Source of the DNA: Lapidilactobacillus bayanensis
GTDB lineage: Bacteria; Bacillota; Bacilli; Lactobacillales; Lactobacillaceae
Length of the DNA stretch: 64,000 nt
Direction: 5' to 3'
NCBI RefSeq assembly: GCF_003946695.1
Contig: NZ_RHOX01000012.1
Span: 18,413 to 82,412, forward strand
Part shown: one piece after another, positions 53,440 through 62,856 of the stretch
Numbering within the stretch: the first letter of the stretch is position 1
How the letters are laid out: each line of letters opens with the position of its first letter
Position numbers and translations under genes: made by a program
Notes under the pieces: model-generated
Told to the model about the DNA's origin: nothing
What the model saw: only the letters and a program-made list of their open reading frames with translations
The model's database searches: none

Positions 53440-53650
53440 CGAAGGGAAATCGCGCAATGCTCGCAGCGTTCCACCAGCGTATTTACCGCAGGCACGGAGA
53501 AGCACAAGATAACAGTTTTGGAGGACTTGTCACTCACAACAAATATCACATTTAAGACAAGTTGTATTTTATTCGGCTCAAACCAGGCCCACAGCGTTCC
53601 ACCAGCGCATTTCCCGCAGGCACAAATCAGTGCAACATAACAATTCTAGG
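53440..53650. repeat. Structured repeat, module B copies of element 1
   Basis: GTGCCGAAGGGAAATCGC (about 53441) pairs with GCGTATTTACCGCAGGCAC (53477-53495), with the inner hairpins of the full module missing. A second half-copy (CAGCGTTCCACCAGCGCATTT) lies at 53591-53635. With module A this fills the gap between the aldo/keto reductase and PTS genes. Confidence 0.75.
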
Positions 53651-53679
53651 GTTTGCCTTTTCAACAAAATACGATACTA

Positions 53680-53729
53680 AAAAACCAGTTATCTTTAAGA
53701 AGATTTCATTCTTAAAACAGCTGGTTTTA
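53680..53729 (-). terminator. Terminator of the beta-glucoside PTS gene
   Basis: AAAACCAG and CTGGTTTT arms with an inner TTTAAGAA/TTCTTAAA pairing; the A-run on the left gives a U-tract to the minus-strand transcript. Confidence 0.85.
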
Positions 53730-53764
53730 CGATGATGAGTTATTGGGTAAGAAGGTTAATGGCT

Positions 53765-55603
53765 TTAGGCTAAACGTACTTCTTCGAGAATATCACCATG
53801 TCTTAGTGCACCTTCAATATTTTTAGCCGGTTGCAGTGATTCAATTTGCTCTTTGTTGGTAATGACAACGATGATGGTTGTCTCTTTACCAGCGGCTTTA
53901 ATGGCAGTTAAGTCGACTTGAGCTAACTGAGTATTGGTCGTAACTTTGTCGCCGGGGTTAACCAGAATCGTGAATGGTTTACCGTTAAGTTCAACGGTGT
54001 CTAAGCCCATATGCACGAGTACTTCTGCACCGTTATCGGCTTTAATGCCAATCGCATGTTTTGTATTGGCAATTGTAATAATCGTACCGGTAACTGGTGA
54101 ATAAATATTACCATCTTTTGGTTCGAGGGCATAACCAGCACCAACCATTTTTGTAGAGAAAACATCATCGCTAACGTCTTCAAGTGGCAAGTATTCACCG
54201 TCAGCAACTGCTGATAAGGTATCAGGTTTAACATCGACTGGTTCTGCGTCTTGAGCAGGAACTAAGACATAAGCAATAATGAATGAAGAAACGAGGGCGA
54301 TGACAATTCCTAACATTGCCCAAACGAAGTATTTACCAATATAGGCAGGAATACTGAAGACACTTGAAAGAATATAACCGTATAAACGAACGCCGAAGAA
54401 ACTGATGAAGGCTGAAGAAATTGCAGCACCGCAGCAAGAAGCAACGAATGCTTTTTTGTATTTAGATAGGATACCAAACAAGGCTGGTTCAGTAATACCA
54501 AGTAATCCTGAAAGGACTGAAGAAACGATGATTGATTTTTCTTTTTTTGAATTAACTTTGAAGTAAACGGCGGCTGTTGCACCAGCAATTGACATGTTTG
54601 CCATGAACATCGTTGGCATTAAACGGTCATAACCTAAGTTAGCAAAGTTTTGCAAAGCAACAGGCGTCATGGCGTGATGTAGACCAGTGAAAATCAATAA
54701 TGGTCGCGTCCCACCAGCAATGATACCGGCGAGGACTGGTGAAACTTTGAATAACCAAGCAACACCATCACCTAACCAATCACCAAGATAAATTCCAATC
54801 GGGCCAATAACAGTTAAAGTTAATAAACCAGCAATGAATAGCGATAGGGTTGGCGTAAAGACTGTGCGTAGGACTTCTGGTAGGATTTTGTCAACCCAAC
54901 GATAAACGTAGCTGAGTAAGAGAACGGCGAAGATAATGGGAATAATTGTCCCAGCGTAATTAAAGACCGGTACGGGAATAATACCGAATAACATGAACTG
55001 ACTGATTTTACCAGCAGCGGCGGCAGCGGTCATGGTTGGATATTGTAAAGTTGCTGCAATAGCGATTGCTAAATATTGATTCGTTTTGAAAATTTTAGCG
55101 GCAGAAGCGGCGACGAAAAATGGCAAGAATGTGAAAACACCGCTGGCTAACATATCAATGACTTGATAACTTGGTGTTGTTGCAGAAATGACGTTTAATG
55201 CGGCCAGGCCTGACATTAAACCTTTGATCATCCCAGCACCGGCAATGGCGGGCACCAACGGACCAAAGACGCCAGAAACAGTATCCATGAATAGGGAAAC
55301 GATACCCTTTTTCTCTGCTGGTTCGGCGCTTTGTTGATCATCCTGTTTACTTGCATCTAACCCCAATTGTTGAGCAAGCGGTTCAAAATAGTCGGCAACG
55401 TCAGTACCAATCACGATTTGCAATTGTTTATTAGTATATTTGACACCGACAACTTTCGGAATATCTTCCAAGGCTTGATAATTAACTTTGCTTTCATCCT
55501 TGAGATTAAAGCGTAGGCGGGTCATACAATGCCAAGCATTATTAATGTTTTCACGACCACCAACATTCTTGATGATCGCTGTTGCAATTTCATCATGTTT
55601 CAT
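53765..55603 (-). CDS. PTS beta-glucoside-type EIIBCA
   Basis: A 612-residue complete enzyme II. EIIB (about 1-85) has the phosphorylated Cys26 in WHCMTRLRF. EIIC (about 105-455) has the glucose-superfamily motif GITEPALFG near residue 373. EIIA (about 475-612) has the active His in VLVHMGLDTVELNG. Domain order B-C-A is that of BglP/AscF-type proteins. No phospho-beta-glucosidase is adjacent; the divergent enolase-superfamily enzyme hints that the sugar may be unusual (inference). A cre-like site lies in its promoter. Confidence 0.92.
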   Translation of the reverse strand: MKHDEIATAIIKNVGGRENINNAWHCMTRLRFNLKDESKVNYQALEDIPKVVGVKYTNKQLQIVIGTDVADYFEPLAQQLGLDASKQDDQQSAEPAEKKGIVSLFMDTVSGVFGPLVPAIAGAGMIKGLMSGLAALNVISATTPSYQVIDMLASGVFTFLPFFVAASAAKIFKTNQYLAIAIAATLQYPTMTAAAAAGKISQFMLFGIIPVPVFNYAGTIIPIIFAVLLLSYVYRWVDKILPEVLRTVFTPTLSLFIAGLLTLTVIGPIGIYLGDWLGDGVAWLFKVSPVLAGIIAGGTRPLLIFTGLHHAMTPVALQNFANLGYDRLMPTMFMANMSIAGATAAVYFKVNSKKEKSIIVSSVLSGLLGITEPALFGILSKYKKAFVASCCGAAISSAFISFFGVRLYGYILSSVFSIPAYIGKYFVWAMLGIVIALVSSFIIAYVLVPAQDAEPVDVKPDTLSAVADGEYLPLEDVSDDVFSTKMVGAGYALEPKDGNIYSPVTGTIITIANTKHAIGIKADNGAEVLVHMGLDTVELNGKPFTILVNPGDKVTTNTQLAQVDLTAIKAAGKETTIIVVITNKEQIESLQPAKNIEGALRHGDILEEVRLA

Positions 55604-55630
55604 AAATGACTTCTCCTTTGGTGAATTGAC

Positions 55631-55644
55631 TGCAAACGTTTACT
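55631..55644 (-). promoter_or_regulatory. cre-like catabolite repression site
   Basis: TGCAAACGTTTACT fits the CcpA consensus except at the last position. It lies just downstream of a minus-strand promoter (TTACAA, 16 bases, TATGAT), so CcpA could block PTS transcription. Confidence 0.6.
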
Positions 55645-55748
55645 GCAAAGCCATCATAGCATGACAATAATTTCTTGTAAAACAAGCCTACAACTGTTAT
55701 TTGATTTACAAATACTGTTAAATAGGCGTTTTTAAATGATTAATTTTT

Positions 55749-55797
55749 AATTGGACTGGTTTTGAGTCATTTTTTTACCAATGTACCAGTCCAAATT
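55749..55797. promoter_or_regulatory. Inverted repeat, candidate GntR operators
   Basis: AATTGGACTGGT (55749-55760) and ACCAGTCCAAATT (55785-55797) are perfect inverted arms separated by 24 bases, between the divergent PTS gene and enolase-superfamily gene. The GntR regulator encoded at 57087 is the likely ligand. Confidence 0.65.
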
Positions 55798-55851
55798 GAC
55801 TTTTTGAAAACGGTTATGTTTAGATATGATTGTACAAAAAGGAGACTCGTC

Positions 55852-57051
55852 ATGAAACCTACGATTATTACGGATATTAAATGTTTTACGCTAAAGCCTG
55901 ATCGTCACAATTTGACTGTGGTCAAGGTTGAAACGGACAAAGATGTCAGCGGCGTTGGTTGCGCAACGTTTCAATTCCGACCACTCGCTGTTAAAACGAT
56001 GGTCGATCATTATTTGAAGCCATTATTAATGGGCCGAGATGCAAATCAAATTGAAGATCTTTGGCAATTAATGTCAGTCAATTCTTATTGGCGCAATGGA
56101 CCAGTGCTTAACAATGCGATTGCCGGCGTTGACATGGCCTTGTGGGATATTAAAGGGAAACTGGCCAATATGCCGCTATATGAGTTGTTAGGTGGCCAAT
56201 CGCGCACAGCTATTCCGGCATATACACACGCAGTTGCCGAAACCTTACCGGAATTATATCAACAAATTGATCAACGTCTGGCTGAAGGCTACCAATATTT
56301 ACGCTGTCAGCTGGGATTTTATGGTGGTAGTCCGACCCATTTGCAAACACCAGAGACACCTTTACCCGGGACTTATTTTGATCAAAATGAATATATGAGT
56401 ACGACTTTAAAAATGTTTCAAGCGATTCAAGATAAATATCAGGGTGAGTTTCAAATGCTGCACGACGTTCATGAGCGACTCTTTCCTAATCAAGCGATTC
56501 AATTTGCTAAGGATGCTGAACCTTATCATTTATTCTTCTTAGAAGATTTATTCGCACCTGATCAGAATGAATGGTTAAGTCAATTGCGAGCGCAAACAGC
56601 CACACCAATTGCTACCGGTGAATTGTTTAATAATCCGATGGAATGGAAAGTCTTAATTGCCAATCGCCAAATCGATTATTTACGAATTCATATTTCGCAA
56701 GTTGGCGGAATTACCCCAGCCTTGAAAATTGCTCATTTTGCTGATGCCATGGGTGTACGAATTGCTTGGCATACGCCATCGGATATGACACCAATCGGAA
56801 TCGCCGTTAACACACACTTGAATATTCACTTGCACAATGCAGCCATTCAAGAAAACTTACCAGTTCCTGAAAATACTAAAAAGGTTTTCACACACACACC
56901 AGAAGCCAAGGGTGGGTTCTTCTACCCAATTGATCGTCCTGGTATTGGCGTTGACTTTGATGAAATTGCCGCTGCTGAATATCCGATTGTTTATCGGCCC
57001 CATGAATGGACTCAAAGTCGAATTCCTGATGGGACTATCGTGACGCCATAA
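55852..57051 (+). CDS. Enolase-superfamily sugar-acid dehydratase (ManD/RspA-like)
   Basis: A 399-residue enzyme starting at ATG 55852 after AAAGGAG; the longer frame upstream runs through the operators. An N-terminal capping domain precedes a barrel. Expected features are [17 protein letters not shown], a DVHER strand (metal Asp plus His), EDLF and [11 protein letters not shown] (metal ligands), [11 protein letters not shown] and the AWHTPSD His. This is the mannonate dehydratase (ManD/RspA) branch, in which many members have low activity or unknown acid-sugar substrates. The GntR gene follows on the same strand. Confidence 0.82.
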   Translation: MKPTIITDIKCFTLKPDRHNLTVVKVETDKDVSGVGCATFQFRPLAVKTMVDHYLKPLLMGRDANQIEDLWQLMSVNSYWRNGPVLNNAIAGVDMALWDIKGKLANMPLYELLGGQSRTAIPAYTHAVAETLPELYQQIDQRLAEGYQYLRCQLGFYGGSPTHLQTPETPLPGTYFDQNEYMSTTLKMFQAIQDKYQGEFQMLHDVHERLFPNQAIQFAKDAEPYHLFFLEDLFAPDQNEWLSQLRAQTATPIATGELFNNPMEWKVLIANRQIDYLRIHISQVGGITPALKIAHFADAMGVRIAWHTPSDMTPIGIAVNTHLNIHLHNAAIQENLPVPENTKKVFTHTPEAKGGFFYPIDRPGIGVDFDEIAAAEYPIVYRPHEWTQSRIPDGTIVTP

Positions 57052-57086
57052 TAGATATGGTAAGATATTGATCAGGTGATCATATT

Positions 57087-57821
57087 ATGAAAAAACGTGA
57101 TTTTATCGTGCAAGATCTCATTAGTAAAATTTATCAACGTCAATTTGCGTCCGGTAAGTTACCTGATCAACGCAAGCTAGCCAAGGTTTATCATGTCTCC
57201 CGTTATACCATTCAAGCAGCAGTTAAATTGTTGCAAGAGATGGGTGTGGTGAAAACCGTTCAAGGTTCAGGAATCTTTGTCGCCAATGATATTGAAAAAA
57301 ATCAGTTAATTTTTAATTCTTTAACACGAACGCCTTATGAACGAATCACGTCGAAGATGTTAAGCCTCGATTTAGCACCGTCGACGCCAGAAGAGGCGCG
57401 GATTTTTCAAATTCCTAAGCAGGAATTAATTTGGACGTTTCAACGTATTCGCATCGTTAATTATAAAATTGAACAAATTGAAACATCGAAAATGCCGTAC
57501 AATTTATTTCCGCAATTAAGTCAAGCAGAAGTTGAAGGTTCCATTCAAGCATTTGTTGAAGAGACAGGCTTACGAATTTCCCACAGCATCACCAGTTATT
57601 CGCCGACTGTCCTAACGCGCCAAGAAGAAAAGATTTTCCAGTGTAAACACGGCCAACCAGCGATGAATATTACCACACGCTCATTTGCCGAAACTGGTGA
57701 GGTTTATGAATACACACAAATTAGCGCAATTGACTACACCGTAACTTATATTACGCCCTTTGATCGGGAACAATATTTATTACGGAAGAAATCCCAACGT
57801 CAAGAAGCTGATCGTGACTGA
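57087..57821 (+). CDS. GntR-family regulator (HutC/UTRA type)
   Basis: A 244-residue regulator: an N-terminal winged helix (ISKIYQRQFASGKLPDQRKLA, then VSRYTIQAAVKLLQEMG) and a C-terminal UTRA effector domain (about 85-235). It lies 35 bases after the dehydratase gene and probably controls the dehydratase and the divergent PTS through the 12-bp inverted repeat between them. The effector is likely a sugar phosphate or sugar acid (inference). Confidence 0.88.
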   Translation: MKKRDFIVQDLISKIYQRQFASGKLPDQRKLAKVYHVSRYTIQAAVKLLQEMGVVKTVQGSGIFVANDIEKNQLIFNSLTRTPYERITSKMLSLDLAPSTPEEARIFQIPKQELIWTFQRIRIVNYKIEQIETSKMPYNLFPQLSQAEVEGSIQAFVEETGLRISHSITSYSPTVLTRQEEKIFQCKHGQPAMNITTRSFAETGEVYEYTQISAIDYTVTYITPFDREQYLLRKKSQRQEADRD

Positions 57822-57923
57822 ATTAAGGTGTGGTCCTTAAATTTAGGCAACACGTTAATATGGTAACGAAAGATATTATGTATGGAAGTAGTGCCGACTA
57901 AAACTATTATTTTGTACTTCTTC

Positions 57924-58143
57924 GCGCTTGCGCAAATGTTGCTTATGGAGTGTAGTGAGTATCGTGAGGGAAAATAATTACTTTCGCTGGAACGTGGTGG
58001 ACACTGCTTGAAGCCAATTTTTGCAAAATTGTCTCCAAGTCAGGTCTTGTAAGTAATAAATTACTAACAACAATTTCACCACTGAGCGGTATTTATTTTC
58101 CCTCACTAAACAAGCAAGATAGCAACCTTTGCGCAAGCGCTGA
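57924..58143. repeat. Large structured repeat, module A, copy 2
   Basis: A 220-bp copy with the same outer arms (GCGCTTGCGCAAATGTTGC and GCAACCTTTGCGCAAGCGC). The closing stem is now GTGAGGGAAAATA with TATTTTCCCTCAC-type pairing, GTGGTG pairs with CACCAC, and the inner hairpin is GTAATaaATTAC. Most differences from copies 1 and 3 keep pairing. No open frame spans this copy. Confidence 0.85.
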
Positions 58144-58218
58144 ATTGATGAGTGGTTGAACTGCCTTTTAATTTTAAGAAGTATAAATTTGCAGTTAAGA
58201 CGGCACTAACGCTTTTTT

Positions 58219-58520
58219 GTCAGTGCCGGAGGGAAATCGCGGTCAGCCGCGGTATTCTTGTCAATGGTTTACCATTTACAAGAAAGCTTGCGTTTGAGAC
58301 AAATTGTTTTTGATTTGGCTCAAACCAAGCTCGCAGCGTTCCACCAGCGTATTTTCCGTAGGCACGAAGAAGCACAATCATAACAGTTCTAGGGCTTGCC
58401 GCTTTCAATAGAGCTCACATTCAAGATAAATTGATTTTAATTTAGCTCAAACCAAACTCGTAGCGTTCCACCAGCGTATTTCCCGCAGGCACGAAGAACC
58501 ACAATCATAATAATTCTAGA
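58219..58520. repeat. Structured repeat, module B of element 2, with an extra half-copy
   Basis: GTGCCGGAGGGAAATCGC (about 58223) pairs with GCGTATTTTCCGTAGGCAC (58347-58365). Between them are two hairpins, CTTGT..ATGG/CCAT..ACAAG and TTTGAG/CTCAAA. A second right half-module follows at 58459-58500. With module A it fills the 846-base gap before the AraC gene. Confidence 0.78.
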
Positions 58521-58667
58521 CAGTTCTAGGATTCGGCATTCATAATATTTAAGTCAATTTATGGAATCCCAATTTGTAAAATATCAGTTGATTTTTGCGA
58601 TGTTATTTATTAGGCAATCATGCTATGCTAAGGTTAATAATTCCCAGTAGGGTGGTGATTGTGCGCA

Positions 58668-59537
58668 ATGATTGAACACGAAAATATTCAAGTCGTTCCG
58701 CGTCTACCTTTTAAATATTACGTTAATGACCCGCTGCGACCAATTGATGTGGCGCCTCATTGGCATCAAGAGATTGAGTTAAATTGTTTGGTGAGTGGTG
58801 CTGTTTTGAAATTTGTGGCGGATGGTCGGACGACAGAATATTATCCTGGCGATATTTGGGCCGTTGATCACCGCGTTATTCATAGTGCAACCGGTGCGCC
58901 GCGAACAGATTGGCACGAGTTCGGGTTGATTATTGACGATGATTTCTTGTTAAACGAGATTTCTGAGAGTGCGAATTGGCATTTAACGTTAGCTGGTCAA
59001 GCCTCTGAAAAATTAGCGCCAACTGCTTATCAGGCAATTCAACAACACTTACTAGCAATCCATGACTTATTAATTAATCCGTTGACTGATGCGAATCGTT
59101 TGGCCATTCTGGGACATTTATACGGTCTTTTGTTTGACTTACAGCAGCATTTTACAACGCCGTTAACAACCAATTCAGTCAATCGTAATCAACCATTAAT
59201 TGATCAAGTGATGATGTTTATTAATCAATCTTCTCGTGAGCCATTAACTGGTCAGGGGCTCGCGACCAAATTTCATGTCTCGTTAACCACACTTAATCAA
59301 CAGTTTCAGGCAAATTTGCAAATGCCGGTGAACCGTTATATTCGATTAGTGCGGTTAATGAATGCCCACAAGTTGTTGTTGGCGACTAATCACGGTGTCA
59401 ATTACATTGCTGACCAATGTGGTTTTTCCAGCGGCAAAACTTTCAATCGTAATTTTAAAGATTGGAAGGGTAAGACGCCGTCAGATTATCGCAAGACTTT
59501 TGCTAAATATCACAGAATTGCGACCACCAGCCTTTAA
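58668..59537 (+). CDS. AraC-family regulator
   Basis: A 289-residue regulator with a cupin sensor domain (about 1-140; HWHQEIELNCLVSG) and a C-terminal AraC DNA-binding domain (about 190-285; LATKFHVSLTTLNQQFQANL, then CGFSSGKTFNRNFKDWKGKTP). ATG 58668 is chosen because GGGTGGTG sits upstream at acceptable spacing. No obvious target operon adjoins it; the next gene is a HAD phosphatase 121 bases away on the same strand. Confidence 0.88.
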   Translation: MIEHENIQVVPRLPFKYYVNDPLRPIDVAPHWHQEIELNCLVSGAVLKFVADGRTTEYYPGDIWAVDHRVIHSATGAPRTDWHEFGLIIDDDFLLNEISESANWHLTLAGQASEKLAPTAYQAIQQHLLAIHDLLINPLTDANRLAILGHLYGLLFDLQQHFTTPLTTNSVNRNQPLIDQVMMFINQSSREPLTGQGLATKFHVSLTTLNQQFQANLQMPVNRYIRLVRLMNAHKLLLATNHGVNYIADQCGFSSGKTFNRNFKDWKGKTPSDYRKTFAKYHRIATTSL

Positions 59538-59658
59538 AAATGTCCCTTGTTAGCTTCTTAAATACGTTAAAATACCTCTTGTAGTAATCGTCATTAATCA
59601 CGGTTAGTTTTTACGACTAACTTTTTGATCACGATGTCGAAACAGGAGGTATTTTTTA

Positions 59659-60411
59659 ATGATTAAATTATTTGCGACTGATATGGATGGTACCTTTTTA
59701 CGCGATGATAAAAGTTATGATCAGGAGAAATTTGCCCAGTTACACGAGCAAATGCTGGCCAAAAATATTCGTTGGGTTGTGGCTAGTGGTAATCAATATT
59801 ATCAATTAAAGTCATTTTTTGCGGACTATCCGAACACAATTTACGTTGCGGAAAACGGCGCCTACATTCGCGATCTTGACCAAATTTATGCACTACATGC
59901 TTATACATCCGAGCAAGTCACGGCAATCTTAGCAAAGCTGGCGTTGATTCCACAGTTAAAAATTTTAGTTTGCGGGCAAAAAAGTGCCTATGCTTTGAAC
60001 ACAACGGATCCAGATTTTATCACTTTATCGCGCCAATATTATTATCGTTTGACGCTTGTTGATTGTTTTGCTGAAATTGATGATCAAATTATTAAGTTTG
60101 CGCTTTCTTGTCCTGATGATCAGACAGAGACAATCGTTGCCCGGTTGCGCGAAGATTTGCAGGGATTAGCAGAGCCGACTAGTAGCGGCCGTGGTGATAT
60201 TGATGTTATTCAGGTGGGCGTTCATAAGGCGGCTGGTTTGAGTGAATTAGGTACGCACTTAGGCATTGACTTGTCAGAAATGTGTGCCTTTGGCGATGGT
60301 GGTAATGATTTGGAAATGGTTCGCGAAGTCGGTACCGGCGTCGCCATGGCCAATGCGCAGGCAGACGTGAAAGCTGTTGCTGATGTGTTAACTGGCGATA
60401 ATAACAGCTAA
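59659..60411 (+). CDS. HAD-IIB (Cof-type) phosphatase
   Basis: A 250-residue sugar-phosphatase-like HAD hydrolase. Motif I DMDGTF (Asp8, Asp10), motif II VASGN, motif III Lys in GVHKAAGL, motif IV FGDGGNDLEM. The C2B cap is inserted in the middle. Members dephosphorylate sugar phosphates, FMN or other small molecules with broad specificity. Strong AGGAGG ribosome site. Confidence 0.9.
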   Translation: MIKLFATDMDGTFLRDDKSYDQEKFAQLHEQMLAKNIRWVVASGNQYYQLKSFFADYPNTIYVAENGAYIRDLDQIYALHAYTSEQVTAILAKLALIPQLKILVCGQKSAYALNTTDPDFITLSRQYYYRLTLVDCFAEIDDQIIKFALSCPDDQTETIVARLREDLQGLAEPTSSGRGDIDVIQVGVHKAAGLSELGTHLGIDLSEMCAFGDGGNDLEMVREVGTGVAMANAQADVKAVADVLTGDNNS

Positions 60412-60528
60412 GGTGTGCTCCAGTATCTTGAAAAGACTTTAGGTGCAAACTGAAAAATAGAACTGTTATATTGTGGTTAATCGCGCTTGAATGTAGTGGA
60501 AACTAGAACTGTTGCATTGCACTTCTTC

Positions 60529-60750
60529 GCGCTTATGCAAAGGTTGCTTATGGAACATGCGAGGTGCCGTGGTGGAAAATAAATACTTGTCGCTGGAACG
60601 TAGTGGGCGTCAATTTGAGCCGATTGAAATACAAATCGTCTCAAATGCGAGCCTTAATGTAAGCAATAAATTGCTAACATTAATGTCACTACTGAGCGGT
60701 ATTTATTTTCCACCACTAAACAAGCGAGCGGGCAACCTTTGCGCTAGCGC
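60529..60750. repeat. Large structured repeat, module A, copy 3
   Basis: A 222-bp copy. Outer arms GCGCTTATGCAAAGGTTGC and GCAACCTTTGCGCTAGCGC; closing stem GTGGTGGAAAATAAATAC with a perfect complement; inner hairpins ATTTGAG/CTCAAAT and GCAATaaATTGC. A partial left-end duplicate lies just upstream (about 60461-60490). Confidence 0.85.
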
Positions 60751-60825
60751 TGAGTTGACGAGTGGTTAAATACGTTCCAATTTTGAGGAGTACAAATTTG
60801 CAGATAAGTTGCACTAACACACTTT

Positions 60826-60990
60826 CGTCAGTGCCGGAGGGAAATCGCGGTCAGCTGTGAAATTCTCGTTAGCGATTTATCGCTTACGAGAAGGCCGAGC
60901 TTTAAGACAAATTTATTTGGCTTAAAGTCGAGCCCACAGCGTTCCACCAGCGCATTTCCCGTAGGCACGAAGAACTGCGACAAAGTAGTT
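60826..60990. repeat. Structured repeat, module B of element 3
   Basis: GTGCCGGAGGGAAATCGC (about 60832) pairs with GCGCATTTCCCGTAGGCAC (60950-60968). Inside, CTCGT.AGCGAT pairs with ATCGCT.ACGAG, and GAGCTTTAAG with CTTAAAGTCGAGC. With module A it fills the gap between two HAD genes. Confidence 0.78.
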
Positions 60991-61055
60991 TTAGGATTTA
61001 GTACTTCTAAGAAAGCTGGTATTCGGCTCGAATCAACACTTGCAGCATCCCAAAT

Positions 61056-61718
61056 TTATTGTTGTTTCGCTAGTAATTCAACGACGGGGGTCAGATCTGT
61101 GAACTCAGAATAAGGTTGTTCACGTTGGCGACCGTTTTTATGATCACGATTAATCCAAATCTTACGCCAATTCAATTGAGTGGCCGGTACAATGTCCCAC
61201 CAATAACCTTTGGCAATGTGAATGTGATTTTCATTGGTTAACTGCCACTTTTTCGTTGCCATTTCAAAAAACGGCAAGTCTGGCTTGTAACAACCAGTTT
61301 CGTTAGGCAATAAGACACCGTCTGGTAAATCATCAAGGGCGGCTAAGTGATTGCGCATAAATTCTGGTGCGGAGTTGGACATCAAATAAAGTTGGTGGCC
61401 CTGAGCCTTTAATTGCATAAAGGCTGGCAACACGTCAGGATGTGGTTGCAGTTGTTGATAGGCGGTTAGAACATCATCAAGATGATTAACGAACCAATGG
61501 TCTGCGGTTAATTCTAAATCCAGATAACTTAAATTTTCAGCGATTAATTTATCATAAGGTGTTAATTTAGCTTGATACATGAGGCGGTCTTCGTAACTAT
61601 TATAGGTTGCCACTGCTATTTGGGAATCAAGCTGCTGATCACGAGCAAGGCGGGCAATAACCTCATCAATTGGTTGCATATTTAAAAGTGTGCCATAACA
61701 GTCAAATGTTAATTTCAT
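61056..61718 (-). CDS. HAD-family hydrolase (haloacid dehalogenase type II-like)
   Basis: A 220-residue HAD protein starting at ATG 61718 after AGGTGAAC. Motif I is FDCYGTLLN (nucleophile Asp); YLMSNSAPEF is the Ser/Thr motif; IAKGYWWDIVPA is near motif IV. A helical C1 cap follows motif I. It resembles 2-haloacid dehalogenase-like proteins whose real substrates are unknown in lactobacilli. Confidence 0.85.
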   Translation of the reverse strand: MKLTFDCYGTLLNMQPIDEVIARLARDQQLDSQIAVATYNSYEDRLMYQAKLTPYDKLIAENLSYLDLELTADHWFVNHLDDVLTAYQQLQPHPDVLPAFMQLKAQGHQLYLMSNSAPEFMRNHLAALDDLPDGVLLPNETGCYKPDLPFFEMATKKWQLTNENHIHIAKGYWWDIVPATQLNWRKIWINRDHKNGRQREQPYSEFTDLTPVVELLAKQQ

Positions 61719-61900
61719 CAATGTTCACCTATTTCATCATTTATTATGTTCACCTTAATTTTACCACGAATCAAGTTAGTCAGGGATCGACTAACTAGTT
61801 ACCTAGGAAATCTGTTTGAGAAAACTGGTAATCAAGTACTATTTTCGTTACAATTTTAATAAAGCTACTTTTATAAATACTGATAAATGAGGCCACGTAG

Positions 61901-62707
61901 ATGAAAGATGTTAAATTAGTTGCCAGTGATATGGATCACACCTTATTAACTGAAAAAAATGAATTACCACCAACACTTTTTGATGATATCGATAAATTAC
62001 AAAAACTAGGCGTTGAGTTTGCTATCGCCAGTGGTCGACCAGTTTATACGTTAGAAGCTATTTTTGGCGATTTAAAGTCCAAGATGACCTTTGTCAGTGA
62101 TAACGGAGGCGTGATTGTTTATCACGGTGAGGTGATTCATATGAGCTTGTTAACAACAACAGCTTATCAGAAGATGACCCGCTTCACGCTTGAAGAAACT
62201 GATGGAGTCCCAGTGATTTGTGGGTTGGAAGCAGCCTATGTGCCAAGCTCAGCACGGCAATATGAAGCGGCTTTGAAAACCTTCTATACTCAGATTAAAT
62301 TTGTTGATGATATTTATGCAGTTGATGTGAAAGCGGACAAGTATACTGTCTACTTCCCAAATGGTAATGCTCAAGAATGCAACGAGCGTGTTTTTACGCC
62401 AGAATTTGGTACTGATTACTCGGTTGTGATTAGTGGGCCAGAGTGGATTGACGTGATGAATAAGGGCATTCATAAAGGCCAAGCAATGGCAATCTTGGGT
62501 GAGAAGCTAAATATTACCCCTGCACAAATGATGGCCTTTGGTGATATGTATAACGATGTTGAAATGTTAACGTATGTTGATTATAGCTACTTAGTTGCCA
62601 ACGCCGCTGCTGACATGGACCAATATGCTAATTATCGCACCGATTCCAATGACGAATACGGTGTAACCAATGTGTTAGAACAGTTGATTGCTGCTAAAGA
62701 AGCTTAA
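61901..62707 (+). CDS. HAD-IIB (Cof-type) phosphatase
   Basis: A 268-residue Cof-type HAD phosphatase. Motif I is DMDHTLL (Asp10, Asp12), where the usual Gly is His. Motif II is IASGRP, motif III the Lys in NKGIHKGQAM, motif IV MAFGDMYNDVEML. Second Cof-type phosphatase in this stretch; not a close copy of the one at 59659. Followed by a strong terminator. Confidence 0.9.
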   Translation: MKDVKLVASDMDHTLLTEKNELPPTLFDDIDKLQKLGVEFAIASGRPVYTLEAIFGDLKSKMTFVSDNGGVIVYHGEVIHMSLLTTTAYQKMTRFTLEETDGVPVICGLEAAYVPSSARQYEAALKTFYTQIKFVDDIYAVDVKADKYTVYFPNGNAQECNERVFTPEFGTDYSVVISGPEWIDVMNKGIHKGQAMAILGEKLNITPAQMMAFGDMYNDVEMLTYVDYSYLVANAAADMDQYANYRTDSNDEYGVTNVLEQLIAAKEA

Positions 62708-62765
62708 CATTTAGATGATTTATTAGCTCATGAACAAAACTTGTTTAGAGAATGAGCATTAAACT

Positions 62766-62804
62766 GAAAAAAGTCTAAATCCAAATTTGGATTTAGACTT
62801 TTTT
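62766..62804. terminator. Bidirectional terminator
   Basis: AAAAAAGTCTAAATCCAAA is followed by its exact complement ending in TTTTTT. Serves the HAD gene and the convergent Mga-like gene. Confidence 0.93.
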
Positions 62805-62856
62805 GTATTTAAGCGAAGTTATCTGATTTTGAGAATGCGTTTTTCAGGCTAAGTTA

